64,000 bases of DNA, taken from the NCBI RefSeq assembly GCF_902167145.1, contig NC_050104.1, forward strand, positions 14,902,001 to 14,966,000. Direction: 5' to 3'. The notes beneath the pieces were generated by a model that made no database searches, was not told where the DNA came from, and worked only from the letters and a program-made list of their open reading frames with translations. The first letter of the stretch is position 1, and each line of letters starts with the position of its first letter. The translations under genes and the position numbers were made by a program. Positions 34,760-45,332 of this stretch are shown here, piece by piece. This DNA is from Zea mays. Taxonomy: Eukaryota > Streptophyta > Magnoliopsida > Poales > Poaceae.

Positions 34760-36274
34760 ATGGCGCCGAAGAAAGCTTCAGCGGCTGGGGCTGCAGCACT
34801 ACAACCGCTGGACCACAACCAGGAGACCGTCTCTCTTCGGGAGGCCAGAAGCCAGAAGAGAAAAGCTGTTAGCCCGACGCTTGAGGAAGAAGAGCTAGAT
34901 CAAGAAATCAGAGAGATGGAGATGCTACATCAACAGGTGCAGAGGAAGAAGGAGAAGGTGGCCCGCCTAGCTGAGTTGCAAAGGCAAATTGACGAAGCTT
35001 CTGAGGAAGTTCGCCATCTCACTCACGATGAGCAGAACAGAAGGCCTCATCAGAAAGACCTTCATCAGGAGGGCTTCGTCAACGAAGACGACTGGTATGA
35101 TAATTTCCATCAGGGAAATTTTGTTTTTGATGATGCTTCTCCTCTGTCTGCTGAGCTGCAGGCTACACCTTGGCCTCCATCCTATAAGCCACCCCAGCTC
35201 CCCATGTTTGACGGCCACTCCGACCCGAAGCAATTCTTGATGAGCTACGAAGCAACAGTGTCTTCGTACGGGGGCAACGCTGCAGTCATGGCGAAGTCTT
35301 TCGTCATGGCCGTCAGGAATGTTGCTCAGACCTGGTATTCCTCCCTTCGGCCAGGAACAATCACTTCATGGCAGAAGCTGAAGGATATGTTACTGACCAG
35401 CTTTCAAGGATTTCAAACGAAGCCGGTTACAGCTCAAGCTCTCTTCCAGTGTATTCAGGATCACGAAGAATACCTTCAGGCGTATGTCCGAAGGTTCTTA
35501 CGATTGAGGGCGCAGGCACCAACGGTGCCCAATGAAATCGTTATCGAAGCCATGATCAAGGGGCTTCGTCCTGGACCTGCAGCTCAATACTTTGCTCGGA
35601 AGCCTCCTCAAACCTTGGAGAAATTGCTCCAAAAGATGGATGAGTACATTCGTGCTGACAATGACTTTCGCCAAAGAAGGGAGGAGGCCTTCAGATTTTC
35701 TGAGATGACCAGGGGCTTCGGAGGAAGATACTACCCGAGGCATGTCCGTTCCATTCACAGCACTCAGAATGATGATAAGGGGAGTCAGCAAAACAGGCCG
35801 CAGTGCTCCTCACAGGCTTCGGGGCAACAACAAACTTCCTTTCGGCCACCAGCTCCAAGAGGCAGAGGCGCCAGGGGCTTCGGCGGAAGATTCGGAGATC
35901 AGCCAAGGAGACTGTTTTGCCTATTCTGTGGAGAGGGCAAGGGCCACACCACTAGGACGTGCCATGTTACAATCCAGAAGCAAAAGGAACTAGCCGAAGC
36001 TGCATCTCAACAAGCTCAGTCGAAGCAGGTTATGCATACTGCTTCGTTTCATCCGCCTTATGTCCCACAATACATAGACAACCACCCTGCGGCTTCTGTA
36101 GCTTCGGCAAGTCAACCTCAAGCTTCCTGGCAGCAGCCTCCGCCTCCACCTCCATTGCAGCAAGGTCAACAGCCAGAAGGGAGTCAATACGCTCCACAGC
36201 AGAGGGACTTCAGAGAACAGTCCGAAGCTCGCACAGTCAACAGCACTGTGCCAGAGTCGAAGCACATTTATTGA
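34760..36274 (+). CDS. gag: Gag-like protein of element A, 504 aa, intact
   Basis: A nucleocapsid-type structural protein for the particle that carries element RNA. The N-terminus (MAPKKASAAG) leads to a coiled coil at about residues 45-95 (ELDQEIREMEMLHQQVQRKK). The retrotransposon gag core follows (FDGHSDPKQFLMSYEATV, TWYSSLRPGTITSWQKLK, YLQAYVRRFLRLR). A zinc-knuckle-like CLFCGEGKGHTTRTC has five residues between the second Cys and His instead of four. The C-terminus is Gln/Pro-rich. The gene starts 75 bases after the LTR and ends with no pol behind it. Element B has the same gene with four stops, and its knuckle has lost the first Cys and the His. Confidence 0.85.
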   Translation: MAPKKASAAGAAALQPLDHNQETVSLREARSQKRKAVSPTLEEEELDQEIREMEMLHQQVQRKKEKVARLAELQRQIDEASEEVRHLTHDEQNRRPHQKDLHQEGFVNEDDWYDNFHQGNFVFDDASPLSAELQATPWPPSYKPPQLPMFDGHSDPKQFLMSYEATVSSYGGNAAVMAKSFVMAVRNVAQTWYSSLRPGTITSWQKLKDMLLTSFQGFQTKPVTAQALFQCIQDHEEYLQAYVRRFLRLRAQAPTVPNEIVIEAMIKGLRPGPAAQYFARKPPQTLEKLLQKMDEYIRADNDFRQRREEAFRFSEMTRGFGGRYYPRHVRSIHSTQNDDKGSQQNRPQCSSQASGQQQTSFRPPAPRGRGARGFGGRFGDQPRRLFCLFCGEGKGHTTRTCHVTIQKQKELAEAASQQAQSKQVMHTASFHPPYVPQYIDNHPAASVASASQPQASWQQPPPPPPLQQGQQPEGSQYAPQQRDFREQSEARTVNSTVPESKHIY

Positions 36275-37294
36275 CATATCCTACCTTTGATAGCAGTCTT
36301 TTCTATTCAGTTTTATTTTCTGTGAAACAAAAAACATTGATAGTTTCCATGTAATAATTTCGTTGTTTCCACGAGAAAAATTTATTTGATTCACAGGCCT
36401 AAGTTGCCGAAGCCTAAAATTTCTTCAGTTACCAAGAAGGACCTTCGGACTAAAAATCCTTCGGAGTAACAAAAAGTCGTTCTAAGGAACGCAGAGTAAG
36501 TTTATAAAGTCACAAAAAGTCGTTCCAAAGGGAGCGCAGCGTAAGTTTTCTGCTCAGAAGTCGTTCCTAAAGGAATGCAGAGCCTACAGCGAAAAGTCAA
36601 CGCTGATACCGTCTAAGTAAAAGACGAAGAAGCTCCTAAGGGAGGCTTACAGCGAAAAGTCAACGCTGATACCGTCTAAGTAAAAGACGAAGAAGCTCCT
36701 AAGGGAGGCTTACAGCGAAAAGTCAACGCTGATGCCGTCTAAGTAAAAGACGAAGAAGCTCCAAAGACGTTCCTAAGGGAATGCAGAGCTTACGAATATA
36801 TTTTATGTGTATCTTCGGAACAAATGTCACATGCATAACATAACATCATCACATCATTTTGCATAGCATAAGCATCATACATCATATCGCATTTGGCAAG
36901 AGAAGGGGACACTCTCAACCTTCGAAGGGATGCTTTGAAAAAGTGACATTGAAATTGTATAGCTTCGGAATACAGTTTCGGGGAATCTTTTCACGAAACA
37001 TGGGCGAACTTTATCAGATCAATATCAAAATTGCATAGCTTCGGAAAATAGCTTCGGAAAATGTTTTCACGAGGCATCGATGTCATTCATCAGAATAATT
37101 TTGACGAAGGCCATCTTCTTCACGACGCATGAAAAGAAGGGAAGGTGTTTTTTTCGCCGAAGGCTCAAAAGTGGTATGTATTTAAAGTTTCATGCATCGT
37201 AAAGAATTCAGTAATGAAAAGAGACTTGTATATTACATTCAAATGTACAAAGTGTTGCATAGATTACACTTTAAATGTTTTTTCCAAATAGCAC
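36275..37294. repeat. Repeat-rich spacer between gag and the antisense gene of element A
   Basis: No coding sequence is seen. It holds degenerate copies of AAAGTCGTTCC-NAAGGGA-GCAG (about 36470-36580 and 36765-36790), a 63-base tandem triplet (next entry) and CAT-rich simple sequence (about 36836-36895). The 3' ends of the two convergent genes fall at its edges. Element B has a related spacer at about 48400-48820. Confidence 0.75.
36585..36762 (+). repeat. 63-base tandem repeat, three copies
   Basis: Units start at 36585, 36648 and 36711 with TACAGCGAAAAGTCAACGCT. The first two are identical over the full period. The third diverges at its end and has one substitution (GATGCC for GATACC). Confidence 0.95.
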
Positions 37295-40200
37295 CTAATC
37301 CTCCCTCAATACTGCTTTGGCGGCTTCATTCAGAAGTTGGTCAACAACCTTGTCCATGATAGTTTCGGCCATTTGATTAATTTCTTCATCCCCTTTTGTG
37401 TGGGGGACGGCAGATCGTCCAACAGTTTCTGAGCGAAGAGAACACTTCTTCAGTACTTTTACAAGTCGCGAGCAAAGTTTAAAATGAAAATTACAACGCA
37501 ACAAGAACGACTAGTTGGTACCTAACTGTCTTTCGGGCTCCCTACTCTTTTCGGCAGCGTCTGCTACTCTTCTAGCATCGTGTATGCCTTTTTCGCTTCT
37601 TTCAATGATCTCTCGCGCCATTCCTCGGCCGCCGTCGTTCCAGATATCAGTAAAAAATTTGCCTCCAACTACGCTCGCTTCGGCCGAGGGGTCTTTGATG
37701 TCTTCGGAAGACAAGGAAGCTTCGGATTGAGCTAAAAATTTTACATGTTCGCAACCTTTCTTCTCTAAGACGGAAGCAATTCCTCTGGCACCCGAAAAAG
37801 CACATATGTCGCCACGACTGTTCAGAATCTCTTCGAAGGCCTCTGCTTCGTGGCTAATCCATTCCAGCGGACCTTCGGGATTGCCTCGAGAGAAATTCTC
37901 TTCGCTGGAAAAGGCGCCTACGCTGGCGAAGCTGGATTTAATTTTATTCACACATTCTACAGATTTGACATAGCATTTCCCCTGAGATGTGCGAAGCTCC
38001 TTAACTTTTGATTCCAACTTGCTGACCATAAAATCACTAAGTTCTCGTTTCGTTTCCTCAAGCGCGCGCTCCTCTTTAGCTCTAGCCAGCTGTTTCTGAA
38101 GATCTTTAATCTCGCGTTTTTGAGCTTCGGCCTGGGCCTTTGAAGCAGCTTCGTCTTTTTTCACTTTATCTACCAGTGTAAGCAGAATTTGATCTTTTTC
38201 CAAAGCTTCGTTTCTCAGTCTGATAACTTCGGAGCGTAGATTATTAAACGCAATTTCATAGCTTTCATCTTCGGCGCTCTTTTGGGCTCTTAGTGCGTTG
38301 CTTAGGATCAGGCCCTATACGAAAAAGAATTCATATAAGAAAAAAGGAATGAGTTGCGTAAAAATAAGGGGATTTTTCAAGTGTTTAATTCCTATACCTT
38401 CAGGCTGTTGTACGCGAGGCTGTCTGCGAGATCCTCTTTCGTCATGGCGCTTAACCCAGCTTCAAGCTTCGGAAAGCCAATACTTCTGGCCATTTCTCGG
38501 CAGACAGATAGCTCTTTGTTGTCAGGCAGGCAGTATAAGAAGTCATCTTCATTCGTTCCATTGAATATTACTGCCCCCTTCGGATATTTTAGTTCCTTTG
38601 CATAATGGATGGCTTCATGAGTTTCTTCTTCAGATAGCTTCTTCCCCGAAGCATGTCGTATCATGTAATCACGCATGCTGGCAGGTGCTTCGGGGATGGC
38701 GGTGTCAGTTTCTTCAACTAATACTTGTTCTGGAATTTTTATTGCTTCGGCTTCAAAAGGTTGCTCCTTGCAGGGCTCTGAAGGCCCAGCTTCAGCTTTA
38801 GCTTGTTGAGCCGAAGCTTCAGTAGAAGCTTCAGCAATTTCAACACTCTTTTTTGGAATTGTGCTTGAAGACTTAATTGTCTCCAAGACGTCTAGTACAT
38901 TTACCATTCTTTTCCTTTTTGGGGTCACTGATGGCCCCTTTTGGTTTTTTGCTGTTTCAATATTTACTGCAGTACTCAAAACTTCTAATGTTTTTTCCTT
39001 AGTCGGCTCTTTCGCTTCTTCCATTTTTTCTGTGGATGGTGCTTCGGCCATCTCTGCAGTTTCTGGCAGCAAGGTTGGCTGTTCAGCTTCGGTGGCCGAA
39101 GAAGCTTCTCCGGTGAACTCAGGCACCGAAGCTGGTTCAATATAGCGTGGCCGGTGTGTGAAGACTTTTATCCTCTTTCTCTTTGATTCTGGCTCGCTAG
39201 GAGCAGTTGCAGCTTCCCCTTCTGCAGAGGTTGTGTTCTTTCTTTTCTGCCCTCGAGTGGGATAACGATAGTCAGGGTAGACAAACCCAATGGCATCGAA
39301 TACCCGATTCAGTCTCTTCTTTTTTCGGCCTCCGAAGGCTGCTGACATTGCATTATCTTCAGCCTTCGAGTAGGTCCCGAGTAGCTCATCACTTAAATTT
39401 TCAATGCTCTTCAACCAATCATCATCAGGTTCAACGAATTTATCAGCATATTTGAATGTGTATTTCAGTCTAACTAGACCGCCTTCGTCGGACTCTTTAA
39501 TGGTCTCCTTCGGCATTTCCCACTTCTCCGCAAGTGGCCATACCCTGAATGCAATGTGTTCTTGGACCAAGTCCCTTGACCCAATAAACGAGCAGACTAC
39601 CCCAAAGGCCCTTTGGCACTCTTCGGCGGCTTCGTCCATTTCAACCTTCGGCCTCCGAAGGCCGAAGCTTTGCCAAATAGGACGCATAATTATACCTTTG
39701 ATGTCTTCTCGTCCTGATAAGTCATTCTTCACATAAAACCATTCTGTCATCCAATCCCCGGGCCATCTCTTCCGAAAGGTTGGTACGGGACAGCTTGCCC
39801 CGGACCGAGAAACGAAACTGTAGCAGCCAAAGTTGTTATGGTATTGTTCCTTGCCCCAAGGCTTTGTTTCATATAATAATTCATGAACATTACAGAAGCT
39901 TCTTGCGTCAGGCTTCAGACCTTGGCTCCTCGCGGCCCACACGAAGATATTTAGCCTTATAATTGCCTCGGGAGTAAGTTGATGAAGATAGACTTCGAAG
40001 ATTTTCAACACCTCCACGACGAAGCTGCTCAAGGGGAATCGCAGTCCAGCTTTCAAAAAGCTTCGGTACACCACAACTTCATTTTCTTCAGGGTGTGGAC
40101 AAGTTTTTTCCCCTTCGCCCGCCCTCACAATGGACAGATCCCGGAAATACCTTCCTCTCATGTTAACAAGATGTTTCTCTTTGATAGTTGATTTACCATA

Positions 40201-40422
40201 AACTGAATGGCTTGGTCGCCAGGGGCGATCTTCGGAGTCTTCGCCACCGCTGTCCACATCATAACTTTCACTGTCACCAGTATCTTCAGACAGTCCCTCC
40301 AGAATTTCCTTGGTAATCTTTTCTGTGTTGGACTTCGACATGGCTATAAGAAACCCTAGGTTCTTCTCTTCATCAAGACTCAGCTTCATCTCAGCAGCAG
40401 CCTTCTTAGCAGCTTCAGACAT
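37295..40422 (-). CDS. Antisense three-exon gene of element A, 983 aa, intact
   Basis: Encoded opposite to the LTR transcript. Exons 40422-38398, 38314-37522 and 37428-37295 join in frame at GT/AG sites (AAG|GTATAG...TATAG|GGC; TTAG|GTACCA...CTCAG|AAA). The N-terminal 100 residues are acidic. A conserved globular region follows (about 100-330: LRFPLSSFVVEVLKIFEVYL, ETKPWGKEQYHNNFGCYSF) that resembles the family annotated in plants as putative gypsy-type transposon domain (Transposase_28, PF04195). A long Ser/Glu/Ala-rich linker and a coiled-coil second exon (KAQAEAQKREIKDLQKQL) complete it. A TATA box lies 137 bases upstream of the ATG. The biochemical role is unknown. A homologue with the same exon layout sits in element B. 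Confidence 0.8.
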
Positions 40423-40558
40423 CTTCGGAAGCGCTAAAAAACTGTTTTTAAAAGCCGAAGCTTCAAAGCTAAAAACTTAGCAGTGCACAAGAGCTAAAAA
40501 ATGAATGAGCAGGAGTGGTTGGCCGGAAAGCGTGCGAAATAAGTTTGCGGCATGGCCG

Positions 40559-40566
40559 TATTTATA
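40559..40566 (-). promoter_or_regulatory. TATA box of the antisense gene, element A
   Basis: On the minus strand, GTATAAATACGG lies 137 bases upstream of the antisense ATG. Element B has TATAAATA at 62194-62187, about 151 bases upstream of its ATG. The roughly 150 bases between this box and the LTR are strongly conserved between the two elements. Confidence 0.65.
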
Positions 40567-40719
40567 CGCTTGATGCGTTGAAAGTTGTAAGACCCCACTT
40601 GTCATTGAATGTTGCTATTCTAGCAAAGGGAAGGTGTTTTTTCGGACCTTCGGCTCAAGGCCTTCGTCCATATCGCAATCTGAATTTATTATTTACAAAT
40701 TAATATTGCGAGGGGCTAC

Positions 40720-41390
40720 TGTTGGGGGCCTTCGTCCTCCGAAGGTCCTCAAAAACATGATTTGACAATGTTTTCCGAGTGGATTATGTGAACAGGTATT
40801 TTCGGATCCAGAATTATGAACATGGAGCACGGCCAGGACGAAGCCTGAACCAGACGAAGGTCGAGTGTAGCCGAAGCTGTGCGCAGGGAAGCTTCGGCGC
40901 GATGGCAGAAGGGGGAACCGACTTAAAGATGAAAAGACTTCGGGGGCCTCGACAGATTTCCATAAGCCGTTAACAAATGTAATGGACATGGATGTAATTT
41001 TACGTGGGCTGCGTCCCGCGTCTATAAATAGATGAACAGTACTCCCGTACTGGACACGCTGACTTGGCATTTGCTTTTGGCATCACGCTTGTACTTTACA
41101 CCTTCTCTCAGGACCGAAGGTACATTTGTAATTTGGAATCATTTCTGTTTTTCCATGTTAATAAAAATAGAAATGATTTTATGGTGATCCTTATATCATA
41201 TTTCATGCTTTATGTGAGTCCTTCGTCATTACTTGTTATGTTTACGAAGGTATGTCTCTCATGACCTTCGTCCGAGACTCATTATTTCCCGAAGGGACAT
41301 AATGCTTCGAAGGACGAAGGATTTTAACACTTAACACTTTTTATGTTGCCTTGTTCTTAACTCTTAGTATTTGAGAACAAGTCCCCAACA
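40720..41390 (+). repeat. Element A 3' LTR, complete
   Basis: 671 bases from TGTTGGGGGCCTTCG to AAGTCCCCAACA. The TATA box TATAAATA is at 41023-41030. It is related to, but clearly different from, the element B LTRs. Confidence 0.92.
41023..41030 (+). promoter_or_regulatory. TATA box, element A 3' LTR
   Basis: TATAAATA in GTCTATAAATAGATG. Only the 3' LTR has it, so element A itself has no LTR promoter upstream of gag. Confidence 0.75.
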
Positions 41391-41464
41391 ACCTTGTTTC
41401 TATCAAGTTTTATTTAGAAACTTGATGGTAGTTACATTTTATTGATTCCTCTGTGGTGGTACAA

Positions 41465-41476
41465 GCTCCGATACCA
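41465..41476 (-). other. Primer-binding site of the Tekay-lineage element
   Basis: On the minus strand the 5' LTR end CCGCCACA is followed by GC and then TGGTATCGGAGC, complementary to the 3' end of initiator tRNA-Met with one mismatch to the usual TGGTATCAGAG. Confidence 0.8.
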
Positions 41477-41906
41477 GCTGTGGCGGAACTGCCCGAATTA
41501 TTCCAACTTAAGTGTCCAAGTCCTGGCTTAGAGGCTAGACCACACTTAAATGGGAATAACACGTCAATCCCTCGGATCTAGTCCGACACGGCCACTGACA
41601 GGATCAAGTACCACAATCTCACTCGAAGGTGAGTCACAGAGCAAAGACAATAAAGCATAAAACCATACATGTCACAATGTTAAATTATTACATCACCATC
41701 ATCATCATCGGAGTTTTTGCAAAATTATTCATCATTGTTCGAAGTGCAGCGGAATAAAACTAACGATAACTAAACAGAGGGATGGGGAAGCCTGTCCCAT
41801 CACTCCTCATGCTCCTCCTCAGCCGAGGCAGGGTCCCACTCAACAGTCCAACCCGGTGGCAAGGTGGACGGCCAAGTTATCCCAGCAACCATCTCCTCCA
41901 GAGAAC

Positions 41907-41963
41907 CTGTAAAACATTATGCCACAAGCAAGGCTGAGTATACTAATACTCAGCTAGACTTAC
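41907..41963 (-). promoter_or_regulatory. Donor / hairpin / acceptor-like motif, 5' LTR copy
   Basis: Same motif as 18494-18550, with the hairpin at 41954-41933. In this LTR it lies downstream of the TATA box, so it would be in the leader of the transcript and could supply a splice donor (GGGTAAGT). Confidence 0.5.
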
Positions 41964-42812
41964 CCGGTGTGAGGAGTCTACTCCTCTACCTCTAGACATG
42001 CAGCTGTTTGGCTGTGGGGTTTGGTTGCCAAAAGCACTAGCTGAGTTTCTAAATCAAGATTTTAACTTAGTCAAAGTTAAGTGTGACTCTCTTAAGGCTA
42101 AAAATGTACTATCTATTCATACAAAGTAGCAAACATTTTAGCAATCAACATCTTATATCATCTCCGCATCATTCCACTTGTTACTCAATGTAGCAGCATG
42201 GATCAAGCAGTCTCATTAGCTGCGAGAAGCAGACGATTCGAATCGAGTTTTTATCCTTGCAAGGTACACCTAAACACACGACATGTAGGGGCACTCCGTC
42301 CCCACACACATCAACCGTCCCCATCGATTCCCTGGCAACAGAAAGGGGCTCACCGCCTTGGCGTACAATGCCTCACTGACCCCGACTGGCCGTCGTGCAG
42401 TGACCGCACTTGTACCCACCATAACCGGAATGGGAGACCTCGTCTCAGGTCGCGTGAGGAGGGCAATCTGCGGGCAGGTTCACTCAGGTACTAGGCTTAC
42501 CGATTTACCATATTTCTCGGTATGTGTTTAGTACGTTCAAACGCTTGACTCACGGTACCACACCTTAATCCTTATTCACATTTTTATCCCGTAGGCAACC
42601 AATCCCCATGGATTGTTGCCCACAACCAACATCAGTACGATATGAAAGTGGGTACAATCAATGTCCTGACCTCGCGCAAGTACTAGAAAAATCACTCGTC
42701 TTCTACCGAGATCCTACTTAATAAAGCAGCTACTCGACTTAGCATACTAGTATTCATCTCAATAGGATTCCTGAGATCATGCAACTAGGGTTTCAAGCAA
42801 TTCCTACACTTA

Positions 42813-43142
42813 GGTAGTGTTTGGTTGAGGAGCCAAGTAGAACGGAGCCGTTCCATCCCTGATTCTAGGAACGGAGCCGCTCTGTTCTGTGTTTGGTAAT
42901 CTGGAACGGAGCGGTTCTGTTTTTTGTTTGGTTGCAGAGTGAACGGAACGGAGCGTGACTGTGAGAGCGGGATTGGAACGGAGCGGCTCCGTTCCATTGA
43001 TTTTTTGGAGCGGAATGGTTCCGGATCTGAGGAGAATATTCCCTAATTGGAGCCATTCCGTTCTAGTTACTTTGTAACCAAACAACAACAAAACTGGAAC
43101 AGAACGGTTCCGTTCTACTTGGCTCTTCAACCAAACACTACC
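42813..43142. mobile_element. PIF/Harbinger-type (Tourist-like) MITE, TSD TTA
   Basis: A 330-base element with near-perfect inverted ends beginning GGTAGTGTTTGGTTGA, flanked by TTA (42810-42812 and 43143-43145). The partner LTR has the empty site CTACACTTAAGTGC at about 19391-19404 with one TTA. Inside are repeated GGAACGGAGC/GTTCCGTT motifs in both orientations. There is no coding capacity; movement needs a transposase from elsewhere. Confidence 0.93.
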
Positions 43143-45325
43143 TTAAGTGCACAATCAATCCTACAATCATTAAGTGCAGTAAAATAGCATAAATAACAGG
43201 TTATGCATAAAACCGGGGCTTGCCTTCCAAAGCAGTGGCAGGCAGGTCCTCTGGTGCAGGCTCGGGTGCTGGATCTGGGGCTACCTCCTGAGCAGCTCCT
43301 TGCTCCGGCACGAGGATGTACTCTCCGTCAGCAAGATTACAGTCTATCGAAATGCAATGAACATGTATGTCATGATTATGCAAGATTTAAGAACATTAAG
43401 CTAAAAGAAACTAAGTTAAGAAGTAACTTAGGGTTTTCTTAGTCACGCGGGGCTTCTAGTGGTATATATAAAGATACATAGGCTTACGACCTTTTAAGTT
43501 TAGGTTTTCTTTTAGGATAACATAGTGGATTGGTATTGCCTTGATACATTTTAGTGGACAGATTACAAAGGTTTTAGGATAACCTTAATTCACATTATTC
43601 TTTTTCCTTTCCTTAATTCCCATTTAGGGTTTCTAGGATAGGTTTGAACTACAACAGGGTTTTAATAATTTCCAAAAATTTTGTAAAAATTACAGTGGGT
43701 TGCCCTTTGCTATTCTAACTTGTTTTAAGAAGTTGAGGCTTTAAGTACCAAGGCTAGGCTTTAAACAAAAATAACAAAAGTTAGGCAAAAAGGGCCACTT
43801 TACACTACACCTCTTAGTTGGGGGTAGGTTCTGTCCTAAAGGTTATTTTTGTTGGCATCCTCTGGTAATAATAGGCCTCTGGGCTAAAAATCACAGAAAA
43901 CCAAAGGGTGGTTATTTAGTTATGATTTTCTTAAGTTTAATGCCAAAAAGGCACTTTCTACTGCATTATTATTTGAAAAATGTCAAACAGCAGATTGCCT
44001 ATTTTTCCTAAGTTCTCTCTAATGAAACAATAGTTATCCCAAGGATGGGGGTGTTGTTACCTTGGGGTTATTTTTGTAGAGTTTTTCTAAGTCTCACTTG
44101 TTTTATTAAAATAAAAGAGATCTTACTTATTTTACACTAAAACAGGGTATGATGTATTTTTCCAGTGAACTATATTGAAGAAGTAACCTAACAAAAATAG
44201 AGGTACTCTCTGGTTCATTAATTTAATTACATTTTCTATTTTTCTTATCCTTAAGCATATTATAGAATAAGGGGTAAAACTAACTTAAATGGAGTGGACT
44301 GAGGGGTCTAACATTTTTACTTGGTCTAATAGGTAGATATAAGCTTCTCAAAATTTTTCTAACCCTGGTCAAACAATATTCCTATTTTTCCTCCTAATAT
44401 TGGGTTTTGAGTGGTTTTCTTATTTAATTCTAAACTTCAGAAAGAAATACAGAAGCCATGGGTTCTATTATTTTTCTCTGATAGCCCATAAATTCCTGAA
44501 TCTAGCAAAATTGGTTTGAACATTTTTGGATGATTATTCTTCAAGTTATGCATTTACTTAGCTATCTGTTATAACAAAAGAAAAGAAATTCGAAAATGGA
44601 AAAGAAAACAGGTTTACGCCGAGGCCCCTGGGGTTTTTCCTTTTCTTTTCTCACAGAACAGCCCTTGGTCCACTATTGGCTCGAGTCACTGACATTGCGC
44701 AAAGCCCCCTGGACTTAACTAAAATCTAATCCGCGCTCCCTGACCGGCTGAAACAGTATCCGCGGCATAGTTTACGGCGGTGGGGCTTACCGGCGGCAGT
44801 AGAGCTCCGGTGGGGTGGTCAGTGACGTCCGGGAGGTCGCGACGGTCACGTCGATGTGCGGGTCGGTGTCGGAGGTGGTCGGAGCTACCCTGGCCACGAG
44901 CACAGGCGGCGGGGGTCGTCGGCGGCTCCTGCTCCGGCCAAACCACGGCGACATAGATCAATTAGGGTGCACGACGAGCTTCACGGGGTGACACAGAGGC
45001 CATACGCGCAAGGAATTGGAAAACGGTGCAGGGGCTTACCCGGTCCACGTGCGCCGGCGGGTTCTTGAACTCCGGTGAGCGCGATTGGGCTATTCCGGTG
45101 ACGCGGGTCCCCGGGTCAAGCTTGAGCAAGACTCACGGCTTCACCAGGAAGCTATCTGAGGGCTTGGATCGAACGGAGGAGGACGGGAGAGGGGCTGGCC
45201 ACGGTGGTTGCTCTCGGGCGGCACTGGCGGGTCGCGGGGAGATCGCCGGAGTTAATGGCTGGCTCGGGCGAGTCCGGCGAGGTACGGAGGAGGTAACGGG
45301 GAAGGCAACCAAGCACTGGGGCGGG

Positions 45326-45332
45326 CTTTATA
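45326..45332 (-). promoter_or_regulatory. TATA box, 5' LTR of the Tekay-lineage element
   Basis: GGCTATAAAGCCC on the minus strand, about 865 bases into the LTR. The implied R-U5 part is over 3 kb and contains the hairpin motif. Confidence 0.6.

Larger units (their letters stand above)
34348..41390 (+). mobile_element. Element A: cinful-zeon-like non-autonomous gypsy element with a U3-less 5' LTR
   Basis: Layout: 5' LTR lacking its first 334 bases (34348-34684), PBS TGGCGCC, intact gag (34760-36274), repeat-rich spacer, a convergent spliced gene on the minus strand (40422-37295) with its own TATA box, PPT-like GCGAGGGGC, and a full 3' LTR (40720-41390). There is no protease, RT or integrase, so movement would need enzymes supplied by a relative. 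The 337 bases shared by the two LTRs are identical by eye, so the insertion is recent. No 5-base duplication is found: the right flank is ACCTT and the left flank is ATCTA. Confidence 0.88.

Noticed and set aside
34023..41478. Target-site duplication for element A
   Set aside because: Flanks ACCTT (right) and ATCTA (left) do not match; no alternative 5-base pair at the junctions was convincing.
42198..42494. 98-codon ORF in the Tekay-lineage LTR
   Set aside because: Inside LTR sequence; the other LTR copy does not keep the same frame, and no domain is seen.
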